The notes beneath the pieces are model-generated. The model was not told the DNA's origin, did not search any database, and saw only the letters and a program-made list of their open reading frames with translations. This document shows, piece after piece, positions 23,400 through 33,495 of a DNA stretch of 64,000 nt; within the stretch, counting starts at the first letter, position 1, and each line of letters opens with the position of its first letter. The position numbers and the translations under genes were made by a program. Location: assembly GCF_021869535.1 (NCBI RefSeq), contig NW_026262723.1, forward strand, positions 87,112,324-87,176,323, read 5' to 3'. This stretch comes from Mytilus californianus. Taxonomy: Eukaryota > Mollusca > Bivalvia > Mytilida > Mytilidae.

Positions 23400-24560
23400 T
23401 TAAATAGAATCATGGTGCATATAGTTTAATCTGTATTGAGACAGTGTGTTGCTCTCATCATATTTCAATTTATTTTCGTATAAGCCAATCTGCTTAAGGT
23501 GAAAGCCATAATTGACTTTTATCGTTCAACACTTATAAATAGAAACAAAATAAACTAAACAAATACAATTAATAGAAAAGTGCACAAAAGTGTCGATTCT
23601 GTTTTTTTTTAATTTTCAGACTGGCAGAAATAAACACCCTTGGAGATTCTCATAAGGGTATGTAGTAAACATTGCAACTCTTGAGTAGGTTTACAACTCA
23701 CGCAAAATTTGTTTCGACCACAATCCTCAACACTTATTACCTTTTGGATTGTAACTTGAGAGGTCAATCAGCTCTAAATAGATATATATAGTCCTTATGC
23801 ACAAACAGAAAAAAGTATACAAGTCTATAGGTTTGTGCAACGATACTGATAGAAGATGAAATAATTTCGTATCGACAAATTTATCGGAACAACAAATGGC
23901 CTTTATCTGTTTCAATCTTATTCTTTTTTTTTTCCAAATGCAATAATTCAATCTAAAAATCCTGAATTCACACAAGAATTTTCAGATTGTACCAACTTCG
24001 CAACAAGACAACATAAATAAACGATTAACTAAGCAGTATAAGCAGTGTCCATACTCCAACATACTTCAGATATAAAATTTCAATACCAATAATAAAACGT
24101 TAATAATATACCTTTGAATTAATAAAAAGATGATACAGGGTAAACGTCAATAACATACCAAGTCCACGACACGAAAACCAAAGGACGTTTAATTTTCACT
24201 GTTTTATTTTTTACTCTTAAATTTACACTACTATTATTCCACGCTTGATTTTAGAGTAAAAGACGAAATTGCATGTGTTTTAGTTCGTGTCTGCAACATT
24301 AACTTAGAATTAAAAAAAAGAATATGAATATAATATATGCTTTCATCTACTCTTACAATGACAAGATGTCATCCTTATAAAATCTGGTTTCAAGTTTTAA
24401 AATTTATTTCATGGGTTTAAATGTAGAAAGTCTTTGAATACACTTCCAAAGTTTTGTTTTGGGTTAATCTATTCAACCGGGGCGATCCAGAATTAAATTA
24501 CCCCTCTTTTGGAGTTAATGTGGAACAAGATTGCATTTGTGTGAACGCGAAGTGGTGTTA
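23400..24560. other. AT-rich non-coding stretch
   Basis: No supportable feature seen. Confidence 0.45.
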
Positions 24561-24644
24561 ATGCGGGGTGGTTGCTACATTGTTGCGTGACGTTTTCTGT
24601 CGTCTGTCCGATTCAGTCTAAAAAGGAAAATGGATGCTGAAAAA

Positions 24645-25004
24645 CAAAATATGTTGCCGTGAACAAAAAACGTGGTCTTACATGTCGTGAACCGGAGAAC
24701 ATTGCCTTGGCATCTATGTGGGGAGAGAGCAAAATACAAGATGACCTTGACTTCTCCGCTAGAATTACCCACGTCTTTGCTCGCATTGGAAGACATTATG
24801 GCTGGTTGGGAATTCAAGTGAACTTGAACTGAGCGGAGATAACGCAATGGTCAGGGGCGAGTAGCCTGCAGATGTTTTGAGGAACTCTTAAAATTTTGGG
24901 TGGGCGTCCAACAGTCACTCCAACAAAGGTAAGAGACTCCACAGCCAGCATTTCCCTGATTCAATGCAGTGATGATGAGTCGGATGATGATAATGACGGT
25001 GTCT
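24645..25004 (+). pseudogene. Harbinger Myb/SANT-like DNA-binding protein
   Basis: On the plus strand the frame reads RGLTCREPENIALASMWGES, then KIQDDLDFSARITHVFARIG. This is the Myb/SANT-like (MADF-type) pattern of the second protein of PIF/Harbinger transposons: a W in ASMWGES, a hydrophobic IQDDL helix and a basic IARxG helix. A TGA interrupts it near 24828. It resumes as GGRPTVTPTKVRDS and ends in an acidic SDDESDDDNDGV tail with TGA at about 25002. In Harbinger elements this protein helps the transposase enter the nucleus and bind the ends. The matching transposase remnant is convergent at 26285-26930. An antisense frame here (24575-24847) is a shadow. Confidence 0.7.
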
Positions 25005-25779
25005 GAAAAAACTTCCAGAAGTAGAACTACTTTGTCATCAGTGAATTCTACACAAGCAAGAAGTTCATAAATGGTTCCATCAACTTTTAATATGAATGTG
25101 GGGGTATACAGGAAAAAGTGCCACGCATTAAATATTGTATCAGAATAGATTTCTTTCTTTAAAAATATTGATTGTTTCTATTTTTGTTCTAATGGTATAA
25201 AGCTTCTACCGTTTTGATGAAAGATTATCTTTTGGGGTTTCCAGCAGCAAAAATATGTGATGTATTGTAGTGTCTGCTTAATTCATAAAGAGTGTTTTTC
25301 ATTACTGTGTTTTTTGCGGGTTACTTTCATGTTGTAATCAAAAATATTATATCACAAGGGAGACAAAGCATGTATAAAGTAATGAGGTTATTTCATGTTT
25401 CAAAAAAAAAAAACCCAAAAAAAACCCAAAGACTTCCAGCATATGAAAAAAAATCAAATACAGATGAAGATACCTTCAAAAACAGAGACATTTAGAAGAT
25501 AGAACATTCCATTGTCATTGTTATTATTACTTTATTGTAGTATTATTAGAATATTTCAAATATAAATATATTTAATTCAATTTTTCAGACAATTTATTTT
25601 TTAGATTCTGCATCAGACGTGTGTTTTGAAGAGATACATATATTAATAGGATAATTATAAAATATATCATTTTCTGTTTATACCAATATAAAAATTTAAA
25701 AAAATAATATGATGCTGACAAGAAATTTGCCATTATTTAACCTACAAGGGACACGACTCTTGCAGAATCAAAACTGTAT

Positions 25780-26110
25780 ATAAAAGCTAATGCAGGCGTC
25801 ACACTGTCCCGATATTGACCCCAGATGGCCACACGAATATAAAATTTTGAATTTCAGGCAAAGATGGTCCGAACTTGGTCAACAGTCAATCATCAGCCGA
25901 GGCAAGTACGATGCCTACAGAAGGTCACAAGATGGCACCCGAACCACACACGAAAGCAACACAAAAATGTGAATTTTAATTATGATGTTTATACGCAGGG
26001 CACACGAGGGCTATACGATGTCGTATTGAGAGTACGTTGCGTTCGAACTTGGTCACGAAGGCGTCACGAGACCTCCCGATGGTATAAAACCGTGAACTTT
26101 ATCCTTACTT
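25780..26110 (+). repeat. moderate-GC segment of the Harbinger region, unassigned
   Basis: This interval is less AT-rich than its surroundings. It has related sub-blocks (GGTCCGAACTTGGTCA near 25865 and CGTTCGAACTTGGTCACGAA near 26040; several ACACGA(A/G) and GGTCAC motifs). It lies between the Myb-like and DDE remnants. Two overlapping frames were considered and rejected as genes. It may be internal or subterminal sequence of the transposon. Confidence 0.35.
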
Positions 26111-26284
26111 TACAAGTTATTTTTTTTAATTTTTATATTAAAGTAATTTTTAATCAAAATTTCAGAAATAACATACACATTTTGCTTAAAGTTACAATGC
26201 AATATATGAAAATAATGTGTTCATCATCACAATGTTAGTGTTAATATATTGATTTTACTGTCACTTCTTTTTGGGTATAGTTAC

Positions 26285-26930
26285 TGGATCATCTTATCCT
26301 GCCATTGCACCGAACACGCCCTTGAGGTAAAGTAGTGAACCAGGTATATTCTAATTTGCCTCCCCTCCTGGGTTCCAGTGTTCCTTGTCCTCTCATGGTA
26401 AACATGCAGAAGTACTTTGTTATTTCTCCATGCCCCTGTGACGACATTTTGGTTCTGGTCCTCCTATTCCATCAGGTTGTTGTGGGTGGCTTGATGAGAT
26501 TGTGAAGGCTCACACAAGTTGTGATGATTTTTCTGCATGTCTCTGACCTCTGATTCATGGTCCTTAGCAAAACCTGGAACTTGTACATGTGTGCCAGAAT
26601 ACAAAAGGCTTTCTCCAATAAACCCCTGGCTCAAAATAGTCTATAATTTAATATTCTCTCGTGGTGCTCCATTTTCCTGATGGAAAACGTGTTCATCAGG
26701 CGCTTTTTGAGCATGTTGAGACCAAAAGAAGTATGGGACAGGAACGTCATCAATAGGTAGAGACTTCTCTTCAGGGAGATTGATTAATGTTGTTCGAACT
26801 TTCCAGGCCTTCCTTCAGTTCTGAACCATTGTATTTACTGACATCATTGCTGAAACCATCAGAACCGACATCAATTCATAGAAACTTGTATCTGCGTCAT
26901 CTAGAGCCATGAGAACGACGGATAAGAAGC
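26285..26930 (-). pseudogene. PIF/Harbinger DDE transposase (C-terminal half)
   Basis: On the minus strand, over several frames, it reads IDVGSDGFSNDVSKYNGSEL then KEGLES (containing a catalytic-type Asp in DVG), LPIDDVPVPYFF, a region where the usual GDDAF is degraded, LEKAFCILAHMYKFQVLLRT, then GAWRNNKVLL and YFTSRACSVQWQDKMI at the end. These are successive landmarks of the HARBI1-like DDE domain (DVGxxGxxSD, PVPYFF, VENAFGILAxR, WQDxMI). Frameshifts and stops make it non-functional. It converges with the Myb-like remnant at 24645-25004, the usual two-gene make-up of a Harbinger transposon. Confidence 0.8.
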
Positions 26931-26934
26931 CCGT

Positions 26935-27705
26935 GAAGTTTCTATTCATAGAGCTAATATTTGTAATTTTTTATTCATTTTCACAATACTAAAATGACCA
27001 ATAAAAATAAATACATGAATTTATTTGAAATGTTTAAATACAGAAGTGCTTAACACAGGCATTTTTTTTTATAATGGCTGAACTACAGCGATTTACTTAT
27101 ATATTTCAATGTAATAATGTGTTATAATTAAAAAAAAATATCTTCAGAATTATAACACTAAACTTATCATGTACATTACTATGATTACCTGATAGACGGA
27201 TACAATAATTTGTATGTAACAACAAACATCAAGAGCTACAAATGTACTAAATAACTTAATGTAATTGGTTGTCAATAGCAAAAAATTGAAAGCCTGGTAA
27301 TTCCTGCATGTTTATGAGGATATTCTTTGTATCTCATTTCAAAATATTGATGATTTAGTGTTATAACAATATTAACGGTACCAATTTAAATAGCTAACTA
27401 CTCATAAATAACATTTTACTTTCACAGTCCCAGTGCGAGAAAGACACATCTTAACCAAAATTGTCACACAATGCAAGAGCAGATAGAAAAGTACTTATAA
27501 AGGCTAAGCGATAATCATTATGTCAAATATTTGACGTTTACTTGTGATTTTACACGAGAAACATGTAGGCAACAATCTTATTCATGTTACTTTACTTTCT
27601 TGTGTTCCTCAAAACACTATTGCTATTACAATTGAAATTGAATGTTTGATTACTGTTGGTAATTTTGAGTACCGGAATCACCATAACTTTGAGTAAACAA
27701 GATAA
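26935..27705. other. AT-rich non-coding stretch
   Basis: No supportable feature seen. Confidence 0.45.
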
Positions 27706-27710
27706 AAATA

Positions 27711-27870
27711 AGAAGATCTGGTATGATTGCCAATGAGACAACTATCCTTCATCGACGTAGATGTTACAACTAAAGTTCGACAATAAGTCCATACCGCATA
27801 GCAAGCTGTAAAATGAATAAAATAACGAAATGTAAAACAATTCAATCGAGAAACCCTATATCCTCCTTTT
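27711..27870 (+). repeat. dispersed repeat C
   Basis: It starts AGAAGATCTGGTATGATTGC and CAATGAGACAACTATCC and continues to CCATACCGCATAGCAAGCTG. I recall it as a hallmark mussel repeat. Other copies are at 51128-51225, 60477-60765 and inverted at 60035-60070. Confidence 0.8.
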
Positions 27871-28689
27871 ACTCAATAAGAGCTGACCCTACACAACCAA
27901 AACAAATCAACAATTAGTTATTGGTGCTTTCGAAAGTAGCTTGATTTTACATCTTTTGTAATGTAGTTTCTCTTATTTGGCCGAGTAACAGAATGTCTTT
28001 CCACAGAGTAGGTAACCTGTATAAAAATTATATACGCAGGAGTCATATATGAAATATGAAAAAGTCTATTGGTAGATTTTATTTGATTTCAACTAGACAA
28101 AAACTTTTAAAAGCAAAAATGCATGAACAGCAAGACATGATATAAAAAACAATGCCGAAAACATCAGTCGACTCCTTGTAGGAGTTAATACCCATAAACG
28201 ACAATTTTAACCATTTTTTTTTTCATTTTTGTCTATAAACTTGAAAGCTGCAATAGATAGACAACCTCTATAAAACTTAACAAATCATCAGGTCAAGATC
28301 TATAAATAAGTTCACATAGTTGAAATTTTCAATCAACTCATTATAGGAGTTATTGCTCTTTTGATATTCATTTTTTTTTTGTTTTTTTTGTTTTTACTAC
28401 TTTTTGCATTTTGGTAAAGTCTATAGAAGATAGAGAGAGAAAATGAAAACATAAAAAAAAATTATCAGCAAGAAAAGATTTAAAAAATAGGTCAACATTG
28501 CTGAAATTCCCTTTTAATTTTCTATAGAAAACATTTTTTTTCTAGTTAAGTCTGGTTTTTATCGGCTGGCTAACTGTATTGAGTAATTTGCAAGGTCTAC
28601 CACTCTATCTGTCTCATGACTATTAACGTGAGATTCAGTTATTATCGGTAAAACAGGCGAGACATTTTAGCATGTTCACTCTTGTTTAA

Positions 28690-28860
28690 CAAATGTGGAA
28701 GATCTCAAGGGGACATTCAAAAATCATTTGAAAAACAGACAACGACATGGCAAAAAATGAAAACCACGAAAAGACATAAAAGACCACATAGAAAACTAAA
28801 GATTGAGGAACGCCACCCAAAACTGATAAAAAATTCCTGCTCTACATGTCCATGTAAATG
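28690..28860 (+). repeat. Penelope-like element 3'-flank repeat (diverged)
   Basis: CAAAAATCATTTGAAAAACA, GACATGGCAAAAAATGAAAA and CATAGAAAACTAAAGATTGA resemble the block at 34740-34870 that precedes a Penelope-like 3' end. A 66-codon frame here is a by-product. Confidence 0.5.
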
Positions 28861-28998
28861 TTTGCAAGAAGACGAGTACTAGTTTTGAATAACATGATCT
28901 TCTTCTGATTGAAATTGGACATAGCTTTTAGTAACTGTTAGTACTCTTGAATTGGTACTTTGTGTCCAATGTTTTTCTTTTCTTTCTTTTTTTAACTT

Positions 28999-29355
28999 TT
29001 AGTGTGCGTAGCACAAATCTGATGAGACAGGCCCGTTACAAAAATGATTTTTCAGTTTGTTCTTATATGTTGTGATTTTAATCACTGTCCTAAGTAAGGG
29101 TAGGGTTGAATGCTCACAAGCATGTTAAACCCTGAGACATTAAGTGTCTGTTTGTTTCTGCTCAAGTTTTTAAGATCCTGTGATCCAGTGATTGTCATTG
29201 TTCGTCTTTTTTATATACATGTATAGTGTTTTTATCGTTCGTTATTAAAATATTTCAGGCTATTGGTTTTCTCCTTTGAATTGTTTCCCATTTTGTAATC
29301 TCAGTGCCTTTTATTGCTTACTTTATGATATGGGATTGTCCAGTTGTTGAAGTTG
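28999..29355 (+). repeat. dispersed repeat E (fuller copy)
   Basis: GCGTAGCACAAATCTGATGA, TCAGTTTGTTCTTATATGTT, GGGTAGGGTTGAATGCTCAC, GATCCAGTGATTGTCATTGT and TTTTCTCCTTTGAATTGTTT appear in the order I recall for this mussel family. It abuts the 3' end of the Harbinger transposase at 29357. Confidence 0.7.
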
Positions 29356-29356
29356 A

Positions 29357-30860
29357 TCAAGAGTAAGTAGGTAATTGTTTACATCCTTGTTCAAACCATT
29401 CCTTGGGAAATTCAATTAAAAATGTTACACAAAGAAAGTTTCTTAATCTATTTGTCATGAAACATTTCCATCTGCCTTTTAGTCTCCCAAATGCATTTTC
29501 TACTACCATTTTTAGATTTTGATAACATATAAATTAAAATACTTGTTTTCAGCACTTTAAGCTCCATTGTCCCTGAAAGGTATTACTAACCATTGCATGA
29601 GGGGATATGCTGCATCCCCAATTAGAAAAATGATTGATTGTTGTGTTGTTCAATGTTTTGTAAAGTTAATTTTCAGTGACATTTCCGCTTTGAAACAGAG
29701 ATGAATTGGTGCATTAGCTAAAATTCTGGAATCATGAACACGACCTGCTCAGCCAACATTGATATTCAAACAGTTTTATGATGTGTAAACCAATGCTTGT
29801 ATTATTATTGAATAAAAACCTTTTGTGTTGTAACAGTCTGCTGGTAGTTGTTTTGAAGCAATGATTGGAATATGAGTCCCTTTTAAAGCCCCTAGAATAG
29901 AAAAACAAAAAACACCATTAAATAAATGTGTCTTAGTCTAGTACTACTGTAAATTAATTTTTTTTTTTGCAATTTAACGAATTTGAAAATAAATGATATA
30001 CATAAATAAATGAATATGAAGTTTTATTTAATTTGTGCAAAATTTTGGGTTAGTCAGTGGCCACATACAAGCACCAAAAATGTTGTAAAGTTTGGGTTAA
30101 GTTTTTAAAGTAGTTTCTAATCCAGTCATGATTAAATAGTTAAAATTGATAATTCAAATGCATTTTCTGAATGTCTTGTGTTCAGCGATTAACTATTTGT
30201 CTGAAACTTGTTTTGTTTTCCAAGTTTATGTATACCAGGCCTTATTAAATGTGTGTGCCAATATTTTCTATATGTGCATAGTCAGACTATCTGGCCTATT
30301 TGCTATCTTATATTGTAAATTTTAGTTTGTCTTTTTAAGTTCCATGTTGGTGGTTGATGTGGTGTGTACAATTGGTCATTTGTGTTTTCCATTTTATAAT
30401 AAATTTATAGTAACGGGAATACTTACTTGTCTAGAACAAGGTTACCTTTTGTGTTGGCAAATATCCTCGGTTATTTTGAAACCCATCAATTTTGTATTTG
30501 CACTTTTCGTTGGTGCGATTTCTTATAAATCTTGGTGCCAAAGTTTCATTAATTCTCCTAACTACATTATGGAACACAGAACTTCTGGCTATCCCAAACA
30601 GATGTCCTATAGTTTTCTATTTACAATTGGAAGCCAACTTCCACGATGCACTTCCTATTTTTAAATCCAAAGTTAATGCCTTTCTAAAGGTTGAATCACG
30701 TTTACGCAAATTGTCTTTCAAAAGTCCTTTTAAAACGTCGAATGTTTCCTTATTTACTCTAAAGTTTTGTATCCACTCTTCCTCCGCGAAAACCGGTACA
30801 ATATGGTCCAATCATTTCCGTGATCGTGGTTTACTCCAAATTCTTCTGTCTGATTGTAGT
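29357..30860 (-). pseudogene. HARBI1-like PIF/Harbinger transposase, two exons
   Basis: This is a nearly full-length Harbinger DDE transposase on the minus strand. Exon 1 (about 30860-30427) reads WSKPRSRK, a nonsense codon at about 30815, HIVPVFAEEEWIQNFRVNKE, FRKALTLDLKIGSASWKLAS (helix-turn-helix area), GHLFGIARSSV and KIDGFQNNRGYLPT. A GTAAGT donor (intron starts at 30426) and a TTTCTATTCTAG acceptor (exon 2 starts at 29891) bound an intron of 535 bp. The phases match (1/1), but a TAG lies in frame just before the donor. Exon 2 reads ALKGTHIPIIAS (family DGTHI, so the Asp is replaced by Lys), NINVG*AGRVHDSRILANAP, LIGDAAYPLMQWLVIPF and MVVENAFGRLKGRWKCFMTN, ending with TGA at 29357. In-frame stops and the lost Asp indicate a dead gene, of a different lineage from the one at 26285. 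Confidence 0.85.
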
Positions 30861-31027
30861 TTTGATAACATATACAAACACAATAAATTATTTCTTTCAT
30901 TGTACAAAATCATTATTCTTCCTTGCCTGGCGCTTTAAATTAAAAACTTTACGGCGATTTCTAATAGATTTCAAACTGACGTCATCATCGAAGCCCTGGA
31001 AATCGTTCTAGAAGAGAATACGTTTTA

Positions 31028-31470
31028 ACGGAGATATATATATAAGTCTAAATTGAAAACAACGTTCAAACCTATGATTGCGTTGGATAAAAACCGCAAT
31101 TTTTATACGTGTGCATGCAAAACAAATTTCTTGGTAAAGGGGTCTAAATACAGCACAAACAACATTTTCCAAAAGACCAAAAAAGTGAAAAAGTATATTT
31201 TAACAAAACGCATTTGACTAACAGGTCGAACAACGGATGTTCTTAAACCCTTCTAACTGCCATTGGCGATTGCCAAATAAACAAGATGTATATATATATA
31301 TATACAAGTCTAAATTGAAAACAACGTTCAAACCTATGATTACGTCGGATAAAAACCGCAATTTTTATACGTGTGCATGCAAAACAAATTTCTTGTTAGA
31401 GGGGTCTAAATACAGCACAAACAACATTTTCCAAGAGACCAAAAAAGTGAAAAAGTATATTTTAACAATA
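31028..31470 (+). repeat. 262-bp tandem duplication with TA tract
   Basis: AAGTCTAAATTGAAAACAAC, ACCGCAATTTTTATACGTGT and CAAAAAAGTGAAAAAGTATA occur at 31045 onward and again at 31307 onward, offset 262 bp. Each copy follows a TA microsatellite. The first copy ends with AAACGCATTTGACTAACAGG and CATTGGCGATTGCCAAATAA before the second begins. The sequence is one I recall from many mussel loci, here lying upstream of the Penelope-like RT fragment. Confidence 0.75.
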
Positions 31471-31479
31471 TATATATAT

Positions 31480-31570
31480 AAACAAATTAAAGGCACAGCT
31501 ATAGGAACCAAGGTCGCAACAAGTTATGCAAACCTTATGATGGTTTTTTTTAGAACAACAAATAAATGAA
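31480..31570 (+). pseudogene. Penelope-like RT fragment (motif B region)
   Basis: The plus strand reads KQIKGTAIGTKVATSYANLM, the GTxMGTxxAPxYAN motif-B region of a Penelope-like reverse transcriptase. It ends in a stop at 31567 where the duplicated 706-bp unit begins. It is probably the 5' continuation of the plus-strand element read at 31990-33440. Confidence 0.75.
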
Positions 31571-31689
31571 AATGTAACGAAAATCTTCAATCTAGACTTA
31601 TGGAAAGTTCACAATTGGGAAGCTGAAATATTCCTTTTTTGTCTTATTTTTCGTAAAGTTTTGTTCTTATCCAACCCTCTAGATCTAAG

Positions 31690-31880
31690 TCAAGATATGA
31701 GGATCTGTTGTATCCTTTAATTCAAATTCGATGGGATAGATGCGTTGAACATATTCACCAAACTTTAGATTATTAAATGAGAGGACATCATCCATATAGC
31801 GAGGCGTGAAGTTAAAGAATAATGCTAGCTTTTTTTTCATTCTTTCGAAGAAGTTAATGTAGGAAGTCTGCCTCATATGA
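31690..31880 (-). pseudogene. Penelope-like RT palm fragment, unit 1
   Basis: On the minus strand: ALFFNFTPRYMDDVLSFNN, with the YxDD catalytic core kept as YMDD, then EYVQRIYPIEFELKDTTDPH. This is the same RT family as at 2832-3870. It is only about 60 codons long and is followed at its low-coordinate end by CDS-like VNFPI-region remnants around 31600-31680. Confidence 0.8.
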
Positions 31881-31984
31881 ATAAAACAAGATGAAGAGAC
31901 CGTTGTTTCCCTATGTAAAAACGATACCGCGACGATTGCTTTATTTTTTGGAGCAGATCAAAAGAAGACCTTTTAAAGCTACAT

Positions 31985-32245
31985 CGAATACCTTACATCC
32001 ATCTATACAATATCCAATGGAAATAAGTGAAACCGGTTTACCTTTTCAAGATATTCTTATTAAAACATCTGGTACTCAAATTATCACCAATATCTATAAC
32101 AAACAAACAAACACCAATATTTAAATTTATATTCGTGTCATCCTTTTCGTGAAAAAAAAGGAATGGCCAGAAGGATATGTGCAAGTGTACCTGATGAAAA
32201 ACTTCGGCCGTTGAGACTTAAATAACTTTAAAAATACCTGTCTCA
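31985..32245 (+). pseudogene. GIY-YIG Penelope-like element, thumb region, unit 1
   Basis: The plus strand reads LHPSIQYPMEISETGLPFQD, then ILIKTSGTQIITNIYNKQ and, after a frameshift near 32125, HPFREKKGMARRICASVPDE and KLRPLRLK. These are the PFLDxxI and ARRIC landmarks downstream of the RT palm in GIY-YIG-bearing Penelope-like elements. This strand is opposite to the YMDD fragment in the same unit, so two different elements are juxtaposed. Confidence 0.75.
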
Positions 32246-32271
32246 ACAGTTGTACCCAATAAAACTAAATG

Positions 32272-32980
32272 AATGAAAATGTAACGGAAATCTTCAATCA
32301 AGACTTATGGAAAGTTCACAATTGAGAAGCTGAAATATTCCTTTTTTGTCTTATTTGTGGTAAAGTTTTGTTCTTATCCGACCCTCTAGATCTAAGTCAA
32401 GATATGAGGATCTGTTGTATCCTTTAATTCAAGTTCGATGGGATGGGTGCGTTGAACAGATTCACTTAACTTTAGATTATTAAATGAGAGGACATCATCC
32501 ATATAGCGAGGCGTGAAGTTAAAGAATAATGCTAGCTTTTTTTCATTTTTTCGAAGAAGTTTAGGTATGAAGTCTGCCTCATATGAATAAAACAAGAAGA
32601 GGAGACCGTTGTTTCCCTATGTAAAAACGATACCGCGACGATTGCTTTATTTTTTGGAGTAGAACAAAAGAAAACCTTTTAAAGCTACATCGAATACCTT
32701 ACATCCATCTATACAATATCCAATGGAAATAAGTGAAACCGGTTTACCTTTTCAAGATATTCTTATTAAAACATCTGGTACTCAAATTATCACCAATATC
32801 TATAACAAACAAACAAACACCAATATTTAAATTTATATTCAGGTCATCCTTTTCATGAAAAAAAAAGGAATGGCCAGAAGGATATGTGCAAGCGTACCTG
32901 ATAAAAAACTTCGGCCGTTGAGACTTAGATAACTTAAAAAATACCTGTCTCAACAGTTGTACTCAATGAAACTAAATGAT
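32272..32980 (+). repeat. 706-bp tandem duplication, unit 2
   Basis: This is the second copy of unit 31568-32271, with the same two RT pieces (minus RYMDDVLSFNN at about 32395-32595; plus YPMEISETGLPFQDILIKTS near 32725-32780). It differs by scattered substitutions and small indels. After TTGTACTCAATGAAACTAAA it runs on into the C-terminal part of the plus-strand element, which unit 1 lacks. Confidence 0.85.
32395..32595 (-). pseudogene. Penelope-like RT palm fragment, unit 2
   Basis: This is a copy of 31690-31880: MFYSYEADFIPKLLRKNEKK, then ALFFNFTPRYMDDVLSFNN and HPIELELKDTTDPH. The extra N-terminal YSYEADF piece is in frame here but not in unit 1. Confidence 0.8.
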
Positions 32981-33440
32981 GGTATAAATAAAGCAAAATG
33001 TTTATCAATAGAAGAAATGCGAACTCCGAAAGAAAAACAAAACGATAATAAAATTATCCCATTTGTGTGCACACATGACCCGAAATTACCGAACATATTT
33101 AGTTTCATACAATCAAATCTTCCGTTATTCTATCAGAGCGAGAGAACGAAAGAACTAGCTCCAAAGGAACATTTAATATACAGTCACAGACAACCAAAAA
33201 ATGTGAAGAAACACTTGACATAGCCAAATTTGATTCAGTTCAAGGTAAATTTTCAGCAAAAAGGTGCGATGCCACTATATGCGGTGTCCGTTCAAAAGGA
33301 TACAATCATTTAGAAACTGGTACTACGAAAAAAAATATTCCATATAAACGCAAATATGACATATAGGTAATCTAATTTGATATACTGAATCACTTGCGTA
33401 AATTGCCAAACAATGGTATTTAGGACAAACCGGTAAATAC
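32690..33440 (+). pseudogene. GIY-YIG Penelope-like element, C-terminal part
   Basis: The plus strand again reads the PFQDILIKTS thumb region and ARRICASVPD, then NKAKCLSIEEMRTPKEKQND, IIPFVCTHDPKLPNIFSFIQ, and FDSVQGKFSAKRCDAT. It finishes with a degraded CxxxxWYLGQTGK at about 33400-33435, the YIGQTG half of the GIY-YIG endonuclease motif. In active elements this nuclease nicks the target for reverse transcription. Stops and shifts near 32950, 33223 and 33370 show that it is dead. Confidence 0.75.
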
Positions 33441-33495
33441 CCCTTTTACATGCAATAAAAAAAGTGACTAATACCGGGAAGAAATGGAGCATTTC

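Larger units (their letters stand above)
31568..32271 (+). repeat. 706-bp tandem duplication, unit 1
   Basis: Unit 1 starts at ATGAAAATGTAACGAAAATC and repeats at 32272 with a constant offset of 706-707 bp (for example GATATGAGGATCTGTTG at 31694 and 32401). It carries two pieces of Penelope-like RT on opposite strands: minus RYMDDVLSFNN (about 31690-31880) and plus YPMEISETGLPFQDILIKTS (about 32016-32075). Confidence 0.85.

Noticed and set aside
24575..24847. 90-codon minus-strand frame
   Set aside because: It is antisense to the Myb/SANT-like remnant, which explains its openness.
25864..26238. 124-codon plus-strand frame
   Set aside because: Overlaps another frame, arginine/threonine-rich then low-complexity; lies within the Harbinger region without a match.
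30344..30938. Overlapping plus-strand frames of 106 and 148 codons
   Set aside because: They are antisense to exon 1 and the intron of the Harbinger transposase.
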